DNA of 64,000 nt from Candidatus Blautia faecipullorum. GTDB lineage: Bacteria > Bacillota > Clostridia > Lachnospirales > Lachnospiraceae. The position numbers and the translations under genes are program-made. Of the stretch, positions 33,966 to 42,826 are shown one piece after another. Position 1 is the first letter of the stretch; each line of letters starts with the position of its first letter. Below the pieces are notes generated by a model. The model worked only from the letters and a program-made list of their open reading frames with translations, did no database searches and was not told the DNA's origin. Where the stretch lies: NCBI GenBank assembly GCA_019115125.1, contig DXEG01000051.1, forward strand, positions 1 to 64,000, read 5' to 3'.

Positions 33966-34994
33966 ATGGAATCAGTTACAATTAAGGATATAGCGAAAAG
34001 ATGTAATGTGGCGGTGAGTACGGTGTCCAGAGCGATCAACAATCATCCGGATATCAATCCTGAGACACGGCGGAAGATCATGCAGGTGATCGAGGAGAAT
34101 CATTATATTCCCAACAACAGCGCCCAGAATCTGAAAAAAAGTGTTTCCAAAACCATCGGCGTAGTGATCAAGGGTGCGGATAATCAGCTTTTTGCTAAAA
34201 TGAGGCCTGTTCTGGTAGAGGGAATCGCCCAGTATGATTACGATTCCGATATGGAGTATATCAGTATCTCAGGAGACGAGATAAGGGAAGCCCTCCGGCT
34301 GGTGAAGGAGAAACGCCTCAAAGGGCTGATCTTTCTGGGAGGAAACCACAACAGAACAGCGGAAGAGCTGAAATCTGTTCCGGTGCCCTTTGTGATGTGT
34401 ACGGTGGATATGGAAGAGACGGTTCCAAAAGAGCTTTATTCTTCCGTTTCGGTGGACAGCTACAGGGAGAGCTACCGGATGGTGGATTATCTGTGTACCA
34501 AGGGATACCGCAAGATCGCGATCCTTGCCGGCAGCAAGGGAGACGAAAGTGTCGGAAGACTCCGTCTGAACGGGTACAGGGACGCGCTGGCGGCACATCA
34601 GATCCCCATGGAGGAAAAGCGGATCTTGTACAGCCAGGACTGGGCGGAGGATGTGTTCAGCATGGAAAACGGATACCGCATGGCAAAGAAACTGATAGAA
34701 TCAGAGGTTGATTTTGACTGTGTTTACGCGGTGGCCGATTCCATCGCCATCGGAGCCTGCAGAGCTCTTCTCCAGAGCGGGCTGAAGATACCGGAGCAGT
34801 GCGGCCTCGCGGGATTCGACGGGTTGGATGAAACGAAGTATTATTATCCGTCCATCACGACCATGAGGCAGCCGGTAAAGGAAATGGCCGAGGAGGCCGT
34901 GAGAATGTTATTTTCCATGCTCCATAAGGGAGCGCCCAACCAGCACAGTATTTTTCCCGGAGAATTGACAGAACGGGAATCAACAATGAAATAA
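33966..34994 (+). CDS. LacI-family transcriptional regulator
   Basis: A 342-aa repressor. The N-terminal LacI helix-turn-helix reads VTIKDIAKRCNVAVSTVSRAINNHPDINPETRRKI, with the hinge helix around IPNNSAQNL. The effector domain (about 60-340) is periplasmic-binding-protein-like (SKTIGVVIKGADNQLFAKM). The ATG at 33966 fits the family start MxSVTIKD; an ATG at 33957 lies almost on the AGGA. It sits between the importer operon and a GH13 gene, and LacI-type sites overlap the importer transcription start, so it likely controls sugar uptake in response to the imported sugar or its product. Confidence 0.9.
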   Translation: MESVTIKDIAKRCNVAVSTVSRAINNHPDINPETRRKIMQVIEENHYIPNNSAQNLKKSVSKTIGVVIKGADNQLFAKMRPVLVEGIAQYDYDSDMEYISISGDEIREALRLVKEKRLKGLIFLGGNHNRTAEELKSVPVPFVMCTVDMEETVPKELYSSVSVDSYRESYRMVDYLCTKGYRKIAILAGSKGDESVGRLRLNGYRDALAAHQIPMEEKRILYSQDWAEDVFSMENGYRMAKKLIESEVDFDCVYAVADSIAIGACRALLQSGLKIPEQCGLAGFDGLDETKYYYPSITTMRQPVKEMAEEAVRMLFSMLHKGAPNQHSIFPGELTERESTMK

Positions 34995-35002
34995 AGATGA
35001 TC

Positions 35003-35029
35003 AGGCCCCGTTATCAAACGGGGCCTTTT
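35003..35029 (+). terminator. Intrinsic terminator after lacI
   Basis: AGGCCCCGTT (35003-35012) pairs with AACGGGGCCT (35017-35026) across a 4-nt loop, followed by TTTT. It sits only 20 bp before the GH13 start codon, so that gene depends on read-through or an unseen promoter. Confidence 0.8.
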
Positions 35030-35048
35030 AACTAATCAGGAGGATATT

Positions 35049-36332
35049 ATGGCTAAAGAGACAAAAAAGACCTTGAGAAATATGGTGATTTATTCGGTAT
35101 ATGTGAGGAATCATTCTGAGGAAGGCACTTTCGCAGGCGTTGAGCGGGATCTGGACAGGATCAAAGAACTGGGAACGGATATTGTCTGGCTTATGCCGGT
35201 TTATCCTATCGGGAAAAAGAATAAAAAAGGCTCTCTGGGATGCCCTTATGCCATTGCTGATTACAGAGCTGTGAATCCGGATTACGGAACAAGAGAGGAT
35301 CTGGAACGTCTGACGGCGGAAATCCATAAAAGAGGGATGAAGCTTATGATGGATGTGGTTTTCAACCATACGTCTCCCGATTCCTGGCTCAGCGAGAATA
35401 GACCGGAATTTTTCTACAAAAAACCGGACGGCTCCTTCGGCAATAAAACCGGTGACTGGGGAGATGTAATTGACCTGGATTACAGTAACAGAGAGCTGTG
35501 GGACTATCAGATTGAGACGCTTTGCCAGTGGGCGGAGCTGGCGGACGGTTTCCGCTGCGACGTAGCGCCGCTTGTGCCGGTGGAATTCTGGATAGAGGCG
35601 CGTAAGGCGGTGGAGAAGGTGAAACCGGGCTTTATCTGGCTTGCGGAATCTGTGGAGCCCTGCTTTATCCGTGACAACCGGAAATTCGGGCAGGTAGGCC
35701 AGTCTGACGGCGAGATGTATCAGGCCTTCGATATGGAATATGATTATGATATCTGGAGCTTCCGGGATCAGTATCTCGCGGGAAAGATCAGTCTGGATGT
35801 GTATGTGCAGATTTTGAACCAGCAGCACATTACTTATCCGGACAATTATGTGAAGATGCGCTGCCTGGAAAATCATGATCAGAGAAGAGCAAAGGCGGCC
35901 GTTCCCAATGAGAGCGATCTGATCAACTGGACTGCTTTTATGTTTTTCCAGCAGGGCTCCGCTCTGATATACGGAGGACAGGAGACGGAGAACGATCACA
36001 CTCCCAGTCTGTTCGATATCGATAAGGTGAACTGGAATACAGGAAAAGATATCAGCGGGCTGCTGAAAAAGCTGGCATCTATTAAGAAAAAAGAGATCAT
36101 GGCCTACGGGGATTATTTTCTGTATGCGGATGATCTCACAGACACGGTAGTGGGAACCTATGAGATGAATGAGAAAAAGCTGGTGGGTGTATTCGCCCTG
36201 AAAAGCCAGCAGGCAAATGTGAAGGTGGATCTGAAGGACGGCGAGTACACGAATCTGATCGACGGGACTACGGTGACTGTGGAAGCAGAGCGCATGAAAA
36301 CCTGTGGAAAGCCTGTGATTCTTGAAGTATAA
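35049..36332 (+). CDS. Intracellular alpha-amylase-family (GH13) glycosidase
   Basis: A 427-aa GH13 enzyme. The conserved regions are DVVFNHTSPDS (region I), GFRCDVAPLVP with the nucleophile Asp, FIWLAESVEP with the acid/base Glu, and CLENHDQRR with the third Asp. The (beta/alpha)8 barrel spans about 10-345 and a short beta C-domain follows. There is no signal peptide, so it acts in the cytoplasm on sugars delivered by the importer encoded upstream. Its compact size is like neopullulanase or oligo-glucosidase relatives; linkage specificity is not deducible. AGGAGG lies before the ATG. It follows the lacI terminator closely. Confidence 0.88.
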   Translation: MAKETKKTLRNMVIYSVYVRNHSEEGTFAGVERDLDRIKELGTDIVWLMPVYPIGKKNKKGSLGCPYAIADYRAVNPDYGTREDLERLTAEIHKRGMKLMMDVVFNHTSPDSWLSENRPEFFYKKPDGSFGNKTGDWGDVIDLDYSNRELWDYQIETLCQWAELADGFRCDVAPLVPVEFWIEARKAVEKVKPGFIWLAESVEPCFIRDNRKFGQVGQSDGEMYQAFDMEYDYDIWSFRDQYLAGKISLDVYVQILNQQHITYPDNYVKMRCLENHDQRRAKAAVPNESDLINWTAFMFFQQGSALIYGGQETENDHTPSLFDIDKVNWNTGKDISGLLKKLASIKKKEIMAYGDYFLYADDLTDTVVGTYEMNEKKLVGVFALKSQQANVKVDLKDGEYTNLIDGTTVTVEAERMKTCGKPVILEV

Positions 36333-36388
36333 TTCCCCCATAATCTGCCAATACTGTAAGCATAAAACATGTGAAAAGGAGTGCAGAT

Positions 36389-36985
36389 ATGGCAGTGGAT
36401 TTTAAAAACAGCGAAACCAAGGATAATCTGATGAGGGCTTTTGCGGGAGAGAGCCAGGCCCGGAACCGTTATACCTTCGGAGCGGCTCAGGCCCGCAGGG
36501 AAGACCAGGCCGCTGTGGCTCAGGTATTTCTTTATACGGCGGATCAGGAAAAAGAACACGCGGAGATTTTTTATAAGCACCTGAAGGAGCTGGCCGGCGA
36601 GACGATCCATGTGGACGGAGGTTATCCGGTGGATATCACGGACAGTCTTTCGGAGCTTCTACGCATGGCGCAGCACAATGAGTACGAGGAGCATGACGTG
36701 GTATACAAGGCCTTTGGCGATAAGGCTAAGGAGGAGGGCTTCGACAAGGTTGCGCGGTCTTTTTATAATATCGCGGAAATTGAGAAGTATCACGGAGACC
36801 GTTTTGGAAAGTTTGCTCAGTGGCTTGAGGAAAACAAGCTTTATGTTTCCGATGCCTCCCAGGGATGGATCTGCCTGAACTGCGGTTATATCTGTGAATC
36901 AAAAGAGGCTCCCGCAAAATGCCCTGTCTGCGACCACGACCGAGGATATTTTATCCGTCTGGAGCTGTCGCCGTTTGCGGAATAG
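36389..36985 (+). CDS. rbr: Rubrerythrin
   Basis: A 198-aa non-haem diiron peroxidase that reduces hydrogen peroxide in anaerobes. The N-terminal ferritin-like four-helix bundle (1-150) carries the diiron Glu/His ligands in AFAGESQARNRYTF, DQEKEHAEIFYKHL, and FYNIAEIEKYHGDRF. The C-terminal rubredoxin domain shows CLNCGY and CPVCDH cysteine pairs (about 158-182). The ATG at 36389 follows AAAAGGAG. It is a short distance after the GH13 gene without terminator between, so cotranscription is possible but not needed. It supports an anaerobic lifestyle. Confidence 0.95.
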   Translation: MAVDFKNSETKDNLMRAFAGESQARNRYTFGAAQARREDQAAVAQVFLYTADQEKEHAEIFYKHLKELAGETIHVDGGYPVDITDSLSELLRMAQHNEYEEHDVVYKAFGDKAKEEGFDKVARSFYNIAEIEKYHGDRFGKFAQWLEENKLYVSDASQGWICLNCGYICESKEAPAKCPVCDHDRGYFIRLELSPFAE

Positions 36986-37112
36986 ATACGTCGGAGCGTG
37001 AACAGTACATGCCGTGCGCTGCCTTGATATCGCGGGAGGGGATTAACATTTCCTGTCCGGCGGCCTCCGCTGCATAACAGCGGAATCGGCTATTAAAAAT
37101 TTCGAAATTTTC

Positions 37113-37141
37113 TTGACAGTCAATAATACTGGTGTTATATT
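37113..37141 (+). promoter_or_regulatory. Strong promoter upstream of the DnaJ-like gene
   Basis: TTGACA (37113-37118), 17-bp spacer, TATATT (37136-37141) with extended -10 TG at 37133-37134. No CIRCE-type HrcA operator is visible. The leader to the ATG is about 155 nt and holds an attenuator-like hairpin. Confidence 0.75.
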
Positions 37142-37166
37142 ACAGATAGAACAAATCTGCAGAAAG

Positions 37167-37201
37167 GAGATGCGTTGGAGACATGACGGCATCTCTTTTT
37201 T
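37167..37201 (+). terminator. Leader terminator/attenuator before the DnaJ-like gene
   Basis: GAGATGC (37167-37173) pairs with GCATCTC (37189-37195), followed by TTTTTT (37196-37201). It lies about 20 nt after the predicted transcription start and 100 nt before the ATG. Two tiny ORFs overlap it: an 11-codon one from 37170 and a 20-codon one from 37183 that encodes three cysteines. Either conditional termination or an independent small RNA is possible. Confidence 0.6.
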
Positions 37202-37302
37202 GTGAAAACTGTTTGGAAAAGGGGGAAGGCTTCTGTACAATCTGATACGGAGCTTTCCTGAAAGCAGCATTTAGATCGGAGTTTTTAACCGGAGGTGGCA
37301 TT

Positions 37303-38406
37303 ATGGCTAAAAGAGATTATTACGAGATCCTTGGAGTCGGGAGAAATGCCGATGCCAGGGAAATAAAACGCGCATACAGGAAGCTTGCGAAAAAATATCA
37401 TCCGGATACTAATCCGGGGGATAAACAGGCGGAACAGAAATTTAAGGAAGTCACAGAGGCATATAATGTACTCAGTGATACGGAGAAGAAAAAGCTGTAC
37501 GACCAGTTCGGCTTTGCGGCATTTGAGGAAGGGGCCGGAGGAGCCACTTATCAGGGAAATGCCGGAAACAGTCAGGGCGGCGGTTTTGGCGGCTTTGAGG
37601 GCTTCGGGTTTGATGGAAACGGCGGCCCTTACCGGGAATATCATTTTGAGACCGGCAGTATGAACGGGAATATGGACGATATCTTCGGAGATATTTTCGG
37701 GAATATGTTTCACGGATACTCTGAAGGAGGATTTGCCGGACAGGGGAGCGGCGGTTTCAATAGCTACGGAGGCTTCTCCGGCCAGGACGGCAGAGGTTAT
37801 GGAGGAAACCAGAACCGCGGCTTCGGGAACCGTAAGGCCCGGGGAAGGGATCAGCAGTCTGAGCTGACGGTCAGCTTCGAGGAAGCGGCGTTTGGATGTG
37901 ATAAAACGCTCAGATTTTCAGAGGCGGAAAGAACGGGCAAAAGCCAGACCCTTCAGGTTCACGTTCCGGCGGGAATCGACGACGGTAAATGTATCCGTCT
38001 GAGGGGGAAGGGGGCTCCCGGCTACGGAGGAGCGCCGGACGGAGATCTGCTTCTGAAGGTGCATGTAGAGCCAAAGGCGGGATATGAGAGAAAAGGCATG
38101 GACGTCTATACCACTGCCCGGATTCCCTTCACAACGGCAGTACTGGGAGGAGAGGCGAGAGTTTCTACTCTTTACGGCGACGTTGTATGCAAAATCCCGA
38201 AGAGAACCAGACCGGGAGGTAAGATCCGTCTGAGAGGCAAGGGAATTGTTTCCATGAAGGATCCTTCCGTCCGGGGAGATCATTATGTGACCATAGAGAT
38301 ACAGGTACCGGAAACATTAAATCCTGAGGCGGAACAGAAGCTGAGAGAATTTGAACAGGCACTGAAACAGAGCCGGACCGCAAACAGAAGGGGAAGCGCC
38401 GCGTAA
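37303..38406 (+). CDS. DnaJ-like co-chaperone without zinc finger (CbpA type)
   Basis: A 367-aa J-domain protein. The J domain (1-70) includes [20 protein letters not shown] and the essential HPD in KYHPDTNP. A long Gly/Phe/Asn-rich linker (about 80-190) follows, then the two C-terminal substrate-binding domains ([14 protein letters not shown], then [13 protein letters not shown] and [23 protein letters not shown]). The four CxxCxGxG repeats of true DnaJ are missing, as in CbpA. It stimulates DnaK ATPase and presents clients. It stands alone, away from any grpE-dnaK genes, behind its own strong promoter and leader terminator. GGAGG precedes the ATG. Confidence 0.9.
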   Translation: MAKRDYYEILGVGRNADAREIKRAYRKLAKKYHPDTNPGDKQAEQKFKEVTEAYNVLSDTEKKKLYDQFGFAAFEEGAGGATYQGNAGNSQGGGFGGFEGFGFDGNGGPYREYHFETGSMNGNMDDIFGDIFGNMFHGYSEGGFAGQGSGGFNSYGGFSGQDGRGYGGNQNRGFGNRKARGRDQQSELTVSFEEAAFGCDKTLRFSEAERTGKSQTLQVHVPAGIDDGKCIRLRGKGAPGYGGAPDGDLLLKVHVEPKAGYERKGMDVYTTARIPFTTAVLGGEARVSTLYGDVVCKIPKRTRPGGKIRLRGKGIVSMKDPSVRGDHYVTIEIQVPETLNPEAEQKLREFEQALKQSRTANRRGSAA

Positions 38407-38429
38407 CGGGCGCTTCCCCTTCTGTTTTT
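38385..38429 (+). terminator. Strong terminator overlapping the end of the DnaJ-like gene
   Basis: A perfect 16-bp stem: CAGAAGGGGAAGCGCC (38385-38400) with GGCGCTTCCCCTTCTG (38409-38424), an 8-nt loop containing the stop codon, and TTTTT. The last codons of the gene form its left arm. Confidence 0.88.
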
Positions 38430-38486
38430 GCCGTTTTGCCGGGACAGCCGCCGGAGTACAGGGACTATCTTTTTCCGTAGGAGGTG

Positions 38487-38495
38487 TGGTACAAT
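38487..38495 (+). promoter_or_regulatory. Extended -10 promoter for the YbaK-type gene at 38643
   Basis: TGG-TACAAT (38487-38495) forms an extended -10; no convincing -35 is seen. The leader would be about 140 nt. Confidence 0.45.
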
Positions 38496-38642
38496 ATACT
38501 CGAAAATCCAGCCGCTTCGCGTCTGTCGCGCCTTGTGCTCTGTGATTTTCTCGTTACCATACCAGGTGAAAACAAATGCCTGCTTTGCCGCCGCTTTTTT
38601 CGCGCGCATGGGGCAGAAGAATTACAGAAAGGATAGAGAAAA

Positions 38643-39176
38643 ATGGAATTATATAATGGAAGACCAGAAAATACAGAGGGAAGACTGGAGAAGGAGATCC
38701 GGACGTACGATTTTCTGGATTCACTGGGAATCACATATGAGCGGGTGGATCACGAGCCCGCGATGACGATCGAGGCCTGCGAAGAGATTGACCGTACACT
38801 GGGGATCTCCATCTGCAAAAATCTGTTTCTCTGCAACCGTCAGGAGACAAATTTCTACCTTCTGATGCTTCCGGGAGACAAAAAATTCAGGACAAAGGAT
38901 CTTTCCGCCCAGATAGGCTCCGCCAGGCTTTCCTTTGGGAAGCCGGAGTATATGGAGCGGTTTCTTGACATCACGCCGGGATCACTCAGCGTACTGGGCC
39001 TGATGAATGATAAAGACCAAAACGTACAGCTTCTGATCGACGAGGATGTGCTGAAGGAGCCCTTTATGGCATGTCATCCCTGCATCAACACAACAAGCCT
39101 GAAAATGAAAACAGAGGATCTTACGAAAAAAATTATTCCGGAAATGAAGCATACGCCGGTGATCGTTCGTTTATAA
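38643..39176 (+). CDS. YbaK/ProX-type prolyl-tRNA deacylase (PrdX-like)
   Basis: A 177-aa single-domain editing enzyme of the YbaK/ProRS-associated family (ProX/PrdX). These hydrolyse mischarged aminoacyl-tRNA, typically Ala- or Cys-tRNA(Pro). Family features are TYERVDHEPAMTIEACEEID, the catalytic-pocket lysine region KNLFLCNRQETNFYLLMLPGDKKFRTKDL and the GxxxP-type TPGSLSVLGLMND loop. ATG 38643 follows AGAAAGGAT. A more distant YbaK homologue is encoded at 41546, so the cell has at least two editing domains. Substrate assignment between Ala-tRNA(Pro) and others is not decidable here. Confidence 0.85.
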   Translation: MELYNGRPENTEGRLEKEIRTYDFLDSLGITYERVDHEPAMTIEACEEIDRTLGISICKNLFLCNRQETNFYLLMLPGDKKFRTKDLSAQIGSARLSFGKPEYMERFLDITPGSLSVLGLMNDKDQNVQLLIDEDVLKEPFMACHPCINTTSLKMKTEDLTKKIIPEMKHTPVIVRL

Positions 39177-39283
39177 ATATAGACGCGTCAGTACAGGAAC
39201 AGAGGTCTGAAATGCATAACAAAAAACTGTATAAAATAAATATGAAATTTTTGTAAAACCATTCATTTTCAGCATTTTATGCA

Positions 39284-39311
39284 TTGATTAAATAGTATAA
39301 TAAGGTATACT
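39284..39311 (+). promoter_or_regulatory. Promoter of the PAP2/phosphatidyltransferase fusion gene
   Basis: TTGATT (39284-39289), 16-bp spacer, TATACT (39306-39311). A second TATAAT occurs at 39296-39301 but lacks a matched -35. Confidence 0.5.
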
Positions 39312-39385
39312 ATTAGCAATGGAAACCGAGAGTTCATAAAGGCAGTTTTCCGGTGACGCCGGATAATATTTAGAAAGGTGATAGT

Positions 39386-40636
39386 TTGAACTGGCTAAAA
39401 AAATCAAAACATATATGGATCATTCCGGTATACGGCGCTTTGTATATGCTGGCCTTTATGCTTATGGAGAACAGCGACGCAAAGCCCCATCTGATCCACT
39501 CCCTTGTGGATGATAAGATACCGTTCTGCGAATACTTTATTATTCCTTATGTGATCTGGTATTTTTTCCTGATCGGAACGGTTCTGTATTTTACATTTTT
39601 CTGCGGCAGCAAAAAGGAATATTATCAGGTATTGGGGACTTTGGGCCTTGGGATGACCGTTTTTCTGATCGTTTCCTATGTGTATCCCAACGGTCAGAAC
39701 CTCCGGCCGGAGCTTTCCGGAGACAGCGTATTCATCCAGGCTGTGCAGTTTTTGTACAAAATTGACACGCCCACGAATATTTTTCCCAGTATGCATGTAT
39801 TTAACGCAACTGCGAGCTGTGTGGCCCTGCTGCAGAATGAGAGATGCAGGAAACACAAAATATGCTCCGCAGGGATTCTGGCTCTTACCGTGTCCATTGT
39901 CCTGTCCACTATGTTTTTGAAGCAGCACAGCGTGGCGGACGTACTGACTGCTCTGATCCTGAATATCCTGTGTTATCAGCTTTTCTATAAGCTGATTCCC
40001 GGCAGTCAGGAGAAGGTGGCGCAGCTTTTGTCCCGGAAGGAGCTTCTGACTGTGCCGAATCTCCTCAGCGTGCTCCGGCTGATGCTGGCGCTGCTGTTTC
40101 TTGGGATTTTTGAGAGACATGGACTGGAAACGCAGAAGATGCTGCTGTCCGTGATCCTGATCGCGGCTGCGGCCACGGATTTTCTGGACGGCAGGATCGC
40201 GAGGATGTTTCATCAGATAAGCATGATGGGCAAAATTCTGGATCCGCTGGCGGATAAAGTCATGCAGGGCGCGGTTCTGATCTGTTTAAGCGCCCATTAT
40301 TCCCTGGCGAAGCCTGTGCTTATTCTTTTCTTTCTGAAGGAGAGCTATATGCTTGTCCGCGGATGGAAAGTGTTTATGATGACAAACGCCCAGTGGGGCG
40401 CTCAGTGGCACGGCAAGCTGAATACAGCAGTATGCTACGCGGTAGCCCTGATATTGTTCGCGGGCCCGGGTATTCCACGTTCCACCGCCAATGTCCTTAT
40501 CGGGGCCAGCGCGGTCTGCATGACCATGTCGCTGCTCATGTACATAGATGAATTTCGCGTGCTGCTGGGAAGGACGAAGCATCCTGTCCGGAGAAAAGTA
40601 CCGGAGAGAATACAGAGAGAAAATCTGCTGCCATAA
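39386..40636 (+). CDS. Fusion of PAP2-type phosphatase and CDP-alcohol phosphatidyltransferase
   Basis: A 416-aa membrane protein in two parts. Residues ~1-205 are a PAP2-superfamily domain with the motif pieces NLRPEL, PSMHVFNA and KQHSVADVL, whose histidines would act as base and nucleophile. Residues ~215-390 are a CDP-alcohol phosphatidyltransferase with the full DGx2ARx8Gx3Dx3D signature (DGRIAR...GKILDPLAD). Ten or more transmembrane helices are predicted. The second half resembles PgsA; a phosphatase fused to it could dephosphorylate phosphatidylglycerophosphate to phosphatidylglycerol. That coupling is inference. The TTG start at 39386 is supported by AAGGTG (39375-39380). An intrinsic terminator follows. 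Confidence 0.85.
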   Translation: MNWLKKSKHIWIIPVYGALYMLAFMLMENSDAKPHLIHSLVDDKIPFCEYFIIPYVIWYFFLIGTVLYFTFFCGSKKEYYQVLGTLGLGMTVFLIVSYVYPNGQNLRPELSGDSVFIQAVQFLYKIDTPTNIFPSMHVFNATASCVALLQNERCRKHKICSAGILALTVSIVLSTMFLKQHSVADVLTALILNILCYQLFYKLIPGSQEKVAQLLSRKELLTVPNLLSVLRLMLALLFLGIFERHGLETQKMLLSVILIAAAATDFLDGRIARMFHQISMMGKILDPLADKVMQGAVLICLSAHYSLAKPVLILFFLKESYMLVRGWKVFMMTNAQWGAQWHGKLNTAVCYAVALILFAGPGIPRSTANVLIGASAVCMTMSLLMYIDEFRVLLGRTKHPVRRKVPERIQRENLLP

Positions 40637-40648
40637 ATAAGAGAACAA

Positions 40649-40689
40649 AGAGAGCTTTTTGAGTTGTATGCCTCGAAAGCTCTCTTTTT
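40649..40689 (+). terminator. Intrinsic terminator after the fusion gene
   Basis: AGAGAGCTTT (40649-40658) pairs with AAAGCTCTCT (40676-40685) around a 17-nt loop and runs into TTTTT. Confidence 0.8.
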
Positions 40690-40790
40690 CTATGGCAGGA
40701 TACCGGGGCGATTGTTTTTCCGGTGGAAGTTTCGGGAAAAATAGAGTATAATCAGCATAGCTGATGAAAAAAGGTATAAGGGAGACTGTT

Positions 40791-41420
40791 ATGGAAAATA
40801 TCTTTATCATGGATCACCCGCTGATCCAGCATAAAATTTCATTGCTGAGAGATAAAAATACGGGGACGAACGAATTCCGGAAACTCACGGAGGAAATCGC
40901 GGTTCTTATGGGTTACGAGGCTCTTCGGGATCTGCCGGTGGAGGATGTGGAGGTGGAGACTCCGCTGGAAACATGTATGACTCCCATGATTTCAGGAAAG
41001 AAACTGGCAGTGGTGCCGGTACTCCGGGCCGGACTGGGAATGGTCAACGGAATTACGACACTGGTTCCATCCGCGAAGATCGGTCACATCGGTTTATACA
41101 GGGATCCGGAAACCCATGAACCCCACGAGTACTACTGCAAGCTACCGGATCCTATCGACCAGAGACTGATCGTGGTGACGGATCCCATGCTGGCTACCGG
41201 CGGTTCCGCAGTGGCAGCAGTGGATTTTATCAAGCGGCACGGGGGCAAAAATATCAAATGTATGTTTATTATCGCGGCTCCGGAGGGACTGGAGCGGCTT
41301 CGCAGCGCGCATCCTGACGTGCAGATCTATGTAGGACATTTAGACCGGGAGCTGAATGACGCGGCCTATATCTGTCCGGGTCTTGGGGACGCGGGAGACC
41401 GTATTTTCGGGACAAAGTAA
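40791..41420 (+). CDS. upp: Uracil phosphoribosyltransferase
   Basis: A 209-aa enzyme that makes UMP from uracil and PRPP in pyrimidine salvage. Typical blocks are [24 protein letters not shown] at the N-terminus, [10 protein letters not shown], the PRPP loop [13 protein letters not shown], and the uracil-binding end [17 protein letters not shown]. Length equals the usual 208-209. ATG 40791 lies six bases after AAGGGAG (40778-40784). A TATAAT at 40747-40752 marks its promoter, though the -35 is weak. No terminator separates it from the YbaK and nth genes, which could be cotranscribed. Confidence 0.96.
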   Translation: MENIFIMDHPLIQHKISLLRDKNTGTNEFRKLTEEIAVLMGYEALRDLPVEDVEVETPLETCMTPMISGKKLAVVPVLRAGLGMVNGITTLVPSAKIGHIGLYRDPETHEPHEYYCKLPDPIDQRLIVVTDPMLATGGSAVAAVDFIKRHGGKNIKCMFIIAAPEGLERLRSAHPDVQIYVGHLDRELNDAAYICPGLGDAGDRIFGTK

Positions 41421-41545
41421 GAAGCCGAAACAGCAGCCGGGACAGAGCTTCCGCCATACGCGGAGAGCCGCCGGGAGCGAAAGATACATGGTATCCGGTC
41501 AGAAGACCGGAAGAGGAGAAGAAACAGAAAAAGGAGTGGAGAACA

Positions 41546-42016
41546 ATGTCAGTTGAGAGAGTGAAAAAATACTTTGCGGAAGAAGGGATCGCGGACAGGA
41601 TTCAGGAATTCGAGGTGTCCAGCGCCACGGTGGATTTGGCGGCTCAGGCCCTTCACTGCGAGGGATGCCGGATCGCCAAAACACTTTCCTTCCATCTGGA
41701 CGACAGAGTGATTCTGGTAGTCGCGGCGGGTGACGCGAAGATCGACAATCGTAAATATAAAGACAAATTTGGAAAGAAGGCGAAAATGCTGGCCTTTGAG
41801 GAGGCGGAACCTCTGACCGGACACGCGGTGGGAGGCGTCTGTCCCTTTGCGGTAAACGATGGAGTAGAGGTATATCTGGACGATTCCCTGCACAGATTCG
41901 AGACCGTATTTCCTGCCTGCGGAAGCTCCAACAGCGCTATTGAGCTGACAATACCGGAGCTGGAAAAATACTCTCACTATAAAGAGTGGGTGGATGTCTG
42001 CAAAACGCAGGCCTGA
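41546..42016 (+). CDS. YbaK/EbsC-type aminoacyl-tRNA deacylase
   Basis: A 156-aa member of the YbaK/EbsC (Cys-tRNA(Pro)/ProXp-type) editing family. It shows AAQALHCEGCRIAKTLSFHLDDRVILVVAAGDAKID with the conserved lysine, GHAVGGVCPF (the GxxxGGVxPF-type loop) and the C-terminal FPACGSSNSAIELT. It probably hydrolyses a mischarged tRNA(Pro). Its ATG (41546) follows AAAGGAGTGGAG. It lies between upp and nth and is distinct from the PrdX-like protein encoded 2.4 kb upstream. Confidence 0.88.
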   Translation: MSVERVKKYFAEEGIADRIQEFEVSSATVDLAAQALHCEGCRIAKTLSFHLDDRVILVVAAGDAKIDNRKYKDKFGKKAKMLAFEEAEPLTGHAVGGVCPFAVNDGVEVYLDDSLHRFETVFPACGSSNSAIELTIPELEKYSHYKEWVDVCKTQA

Positions 42017-42044
42017 AAACAAAAGTGAAAAGGAATGAAATAAG

Positions 42045-42677
42045 ATGACAAAAAAGGAACTGGCTCTGGAGGTGATCCGGAGATTAAAGGAGGAATATCC
42101 GGACGCGGGCTGTACTCTGGATTACGACCAGGCGTGGAAGCTTTTGGTAAGCGTCCGCCTGGCGGCTCAGTGTACGGACGCGAGAGTGAATGTGGTGGTG
42201 GAGGATCTTTACGCGAAATACCCGGATGTGGAAGCCCTGGCGAAGGCTGAGCCGGAGGATATTGAGGCGATTGTGAAGCCCTGCGGTCTGGGAAAGAGCA
42301 AGGCCAGAGATATCAGCGCCTGTATGAGGATCCTGCATGAGCAGTATGGGGATAATATACCAACCACCTTTGAGGAGCTTTTGAAGCTGCCCGGGGTAGG
42401 AAGAAAAAGCGCGAACCTGATCATGGGGGACGTGTTCGGGAAGCCGGCGATCGTGACAGATACACACTGTATCCGGCTCACCAACCGGATCGGGCTGGTG
42501 GATAACATCAAAGAACCCAAGAAGGTTGAAATGGCTTTGTGGAAGATCATTCCTCCTGAAGAGGGCAGCGATTTCTGCCACCGTCTTGTTTATCATGGAA
42601 GAGACGTCTGTACAGCCAGAACGGCGCCTTACTGCGATAAATGCTGTCTGAACGATATCTGCAGGAAAAACATCTGA
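42045..42677 (+). CDS. nth: Endonuclease III
   Basis: A 210-aa DNA glycosylase/AP lyase for oxidised pyrimidines. The helix-hairpin-helix LPGVGRKSANLIMGD contains the catalytic lysine (GRKSA), and VTDTHCIRLTNRIGL carries the catalytic aspartate. The [4Fe-4S] cysteines near the C-terminus are CTARTAPYCDKCCLNDIC, where the first spacing is seven residues rather than the six of the E. coli enzyme; the cluster likely still forms. The gene starts 28 bp after the YbaK gene and is followed by a terminator at 42790. Confidence 0.93.
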   Translation: MTKKELALEVIRRLKEEYPDAGCTLDYDQAWKLLVSVRLAAQCTDARVNVVVEDLYAKYPDVEALAKAEPEDIEAIVKPCGLGKSKARDISACMRILHEQYGDNIPTTFEELLKLPGVGRKSANLIMGDVFGKPAIVTDTHCIRLTNRIGLVDNIKEPKKVEMALWKIIPPEEGSDFCHRLVYHGRDVCTARTAPYCDKCCLNDICRKNI

Positions 42678-42789
42678 CCTGGCAGCGGCGTATACCTGTG
42701 CCGCCTGCGTGCTCCTGTACAGGGAGCGGAATATATAAATAAACTAATAAATACAGAGATACAAAGGAAATTTTGTACATATAAAAAAT

Positions 42790-42826
42790 ACCTGCCTTAA
42801 AATTATCTTTAAGGTGGGTGTTTTTT
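42790..42826 (+). terminator. Intrinsic terminator after nth
   Basis: A 12-bp stem with two G-U pairs (42790-42801 with 42808-42819) and a 6-nt loop, followed by TTTTTT at 42821-42826. Confidence 0.82.

Noticed and set aside
36986-37040. GTGAACAGTACATG as another copy of the 33687 element's terminal repeat
   Set aside because: Only a partial match and no facing arm nearby.
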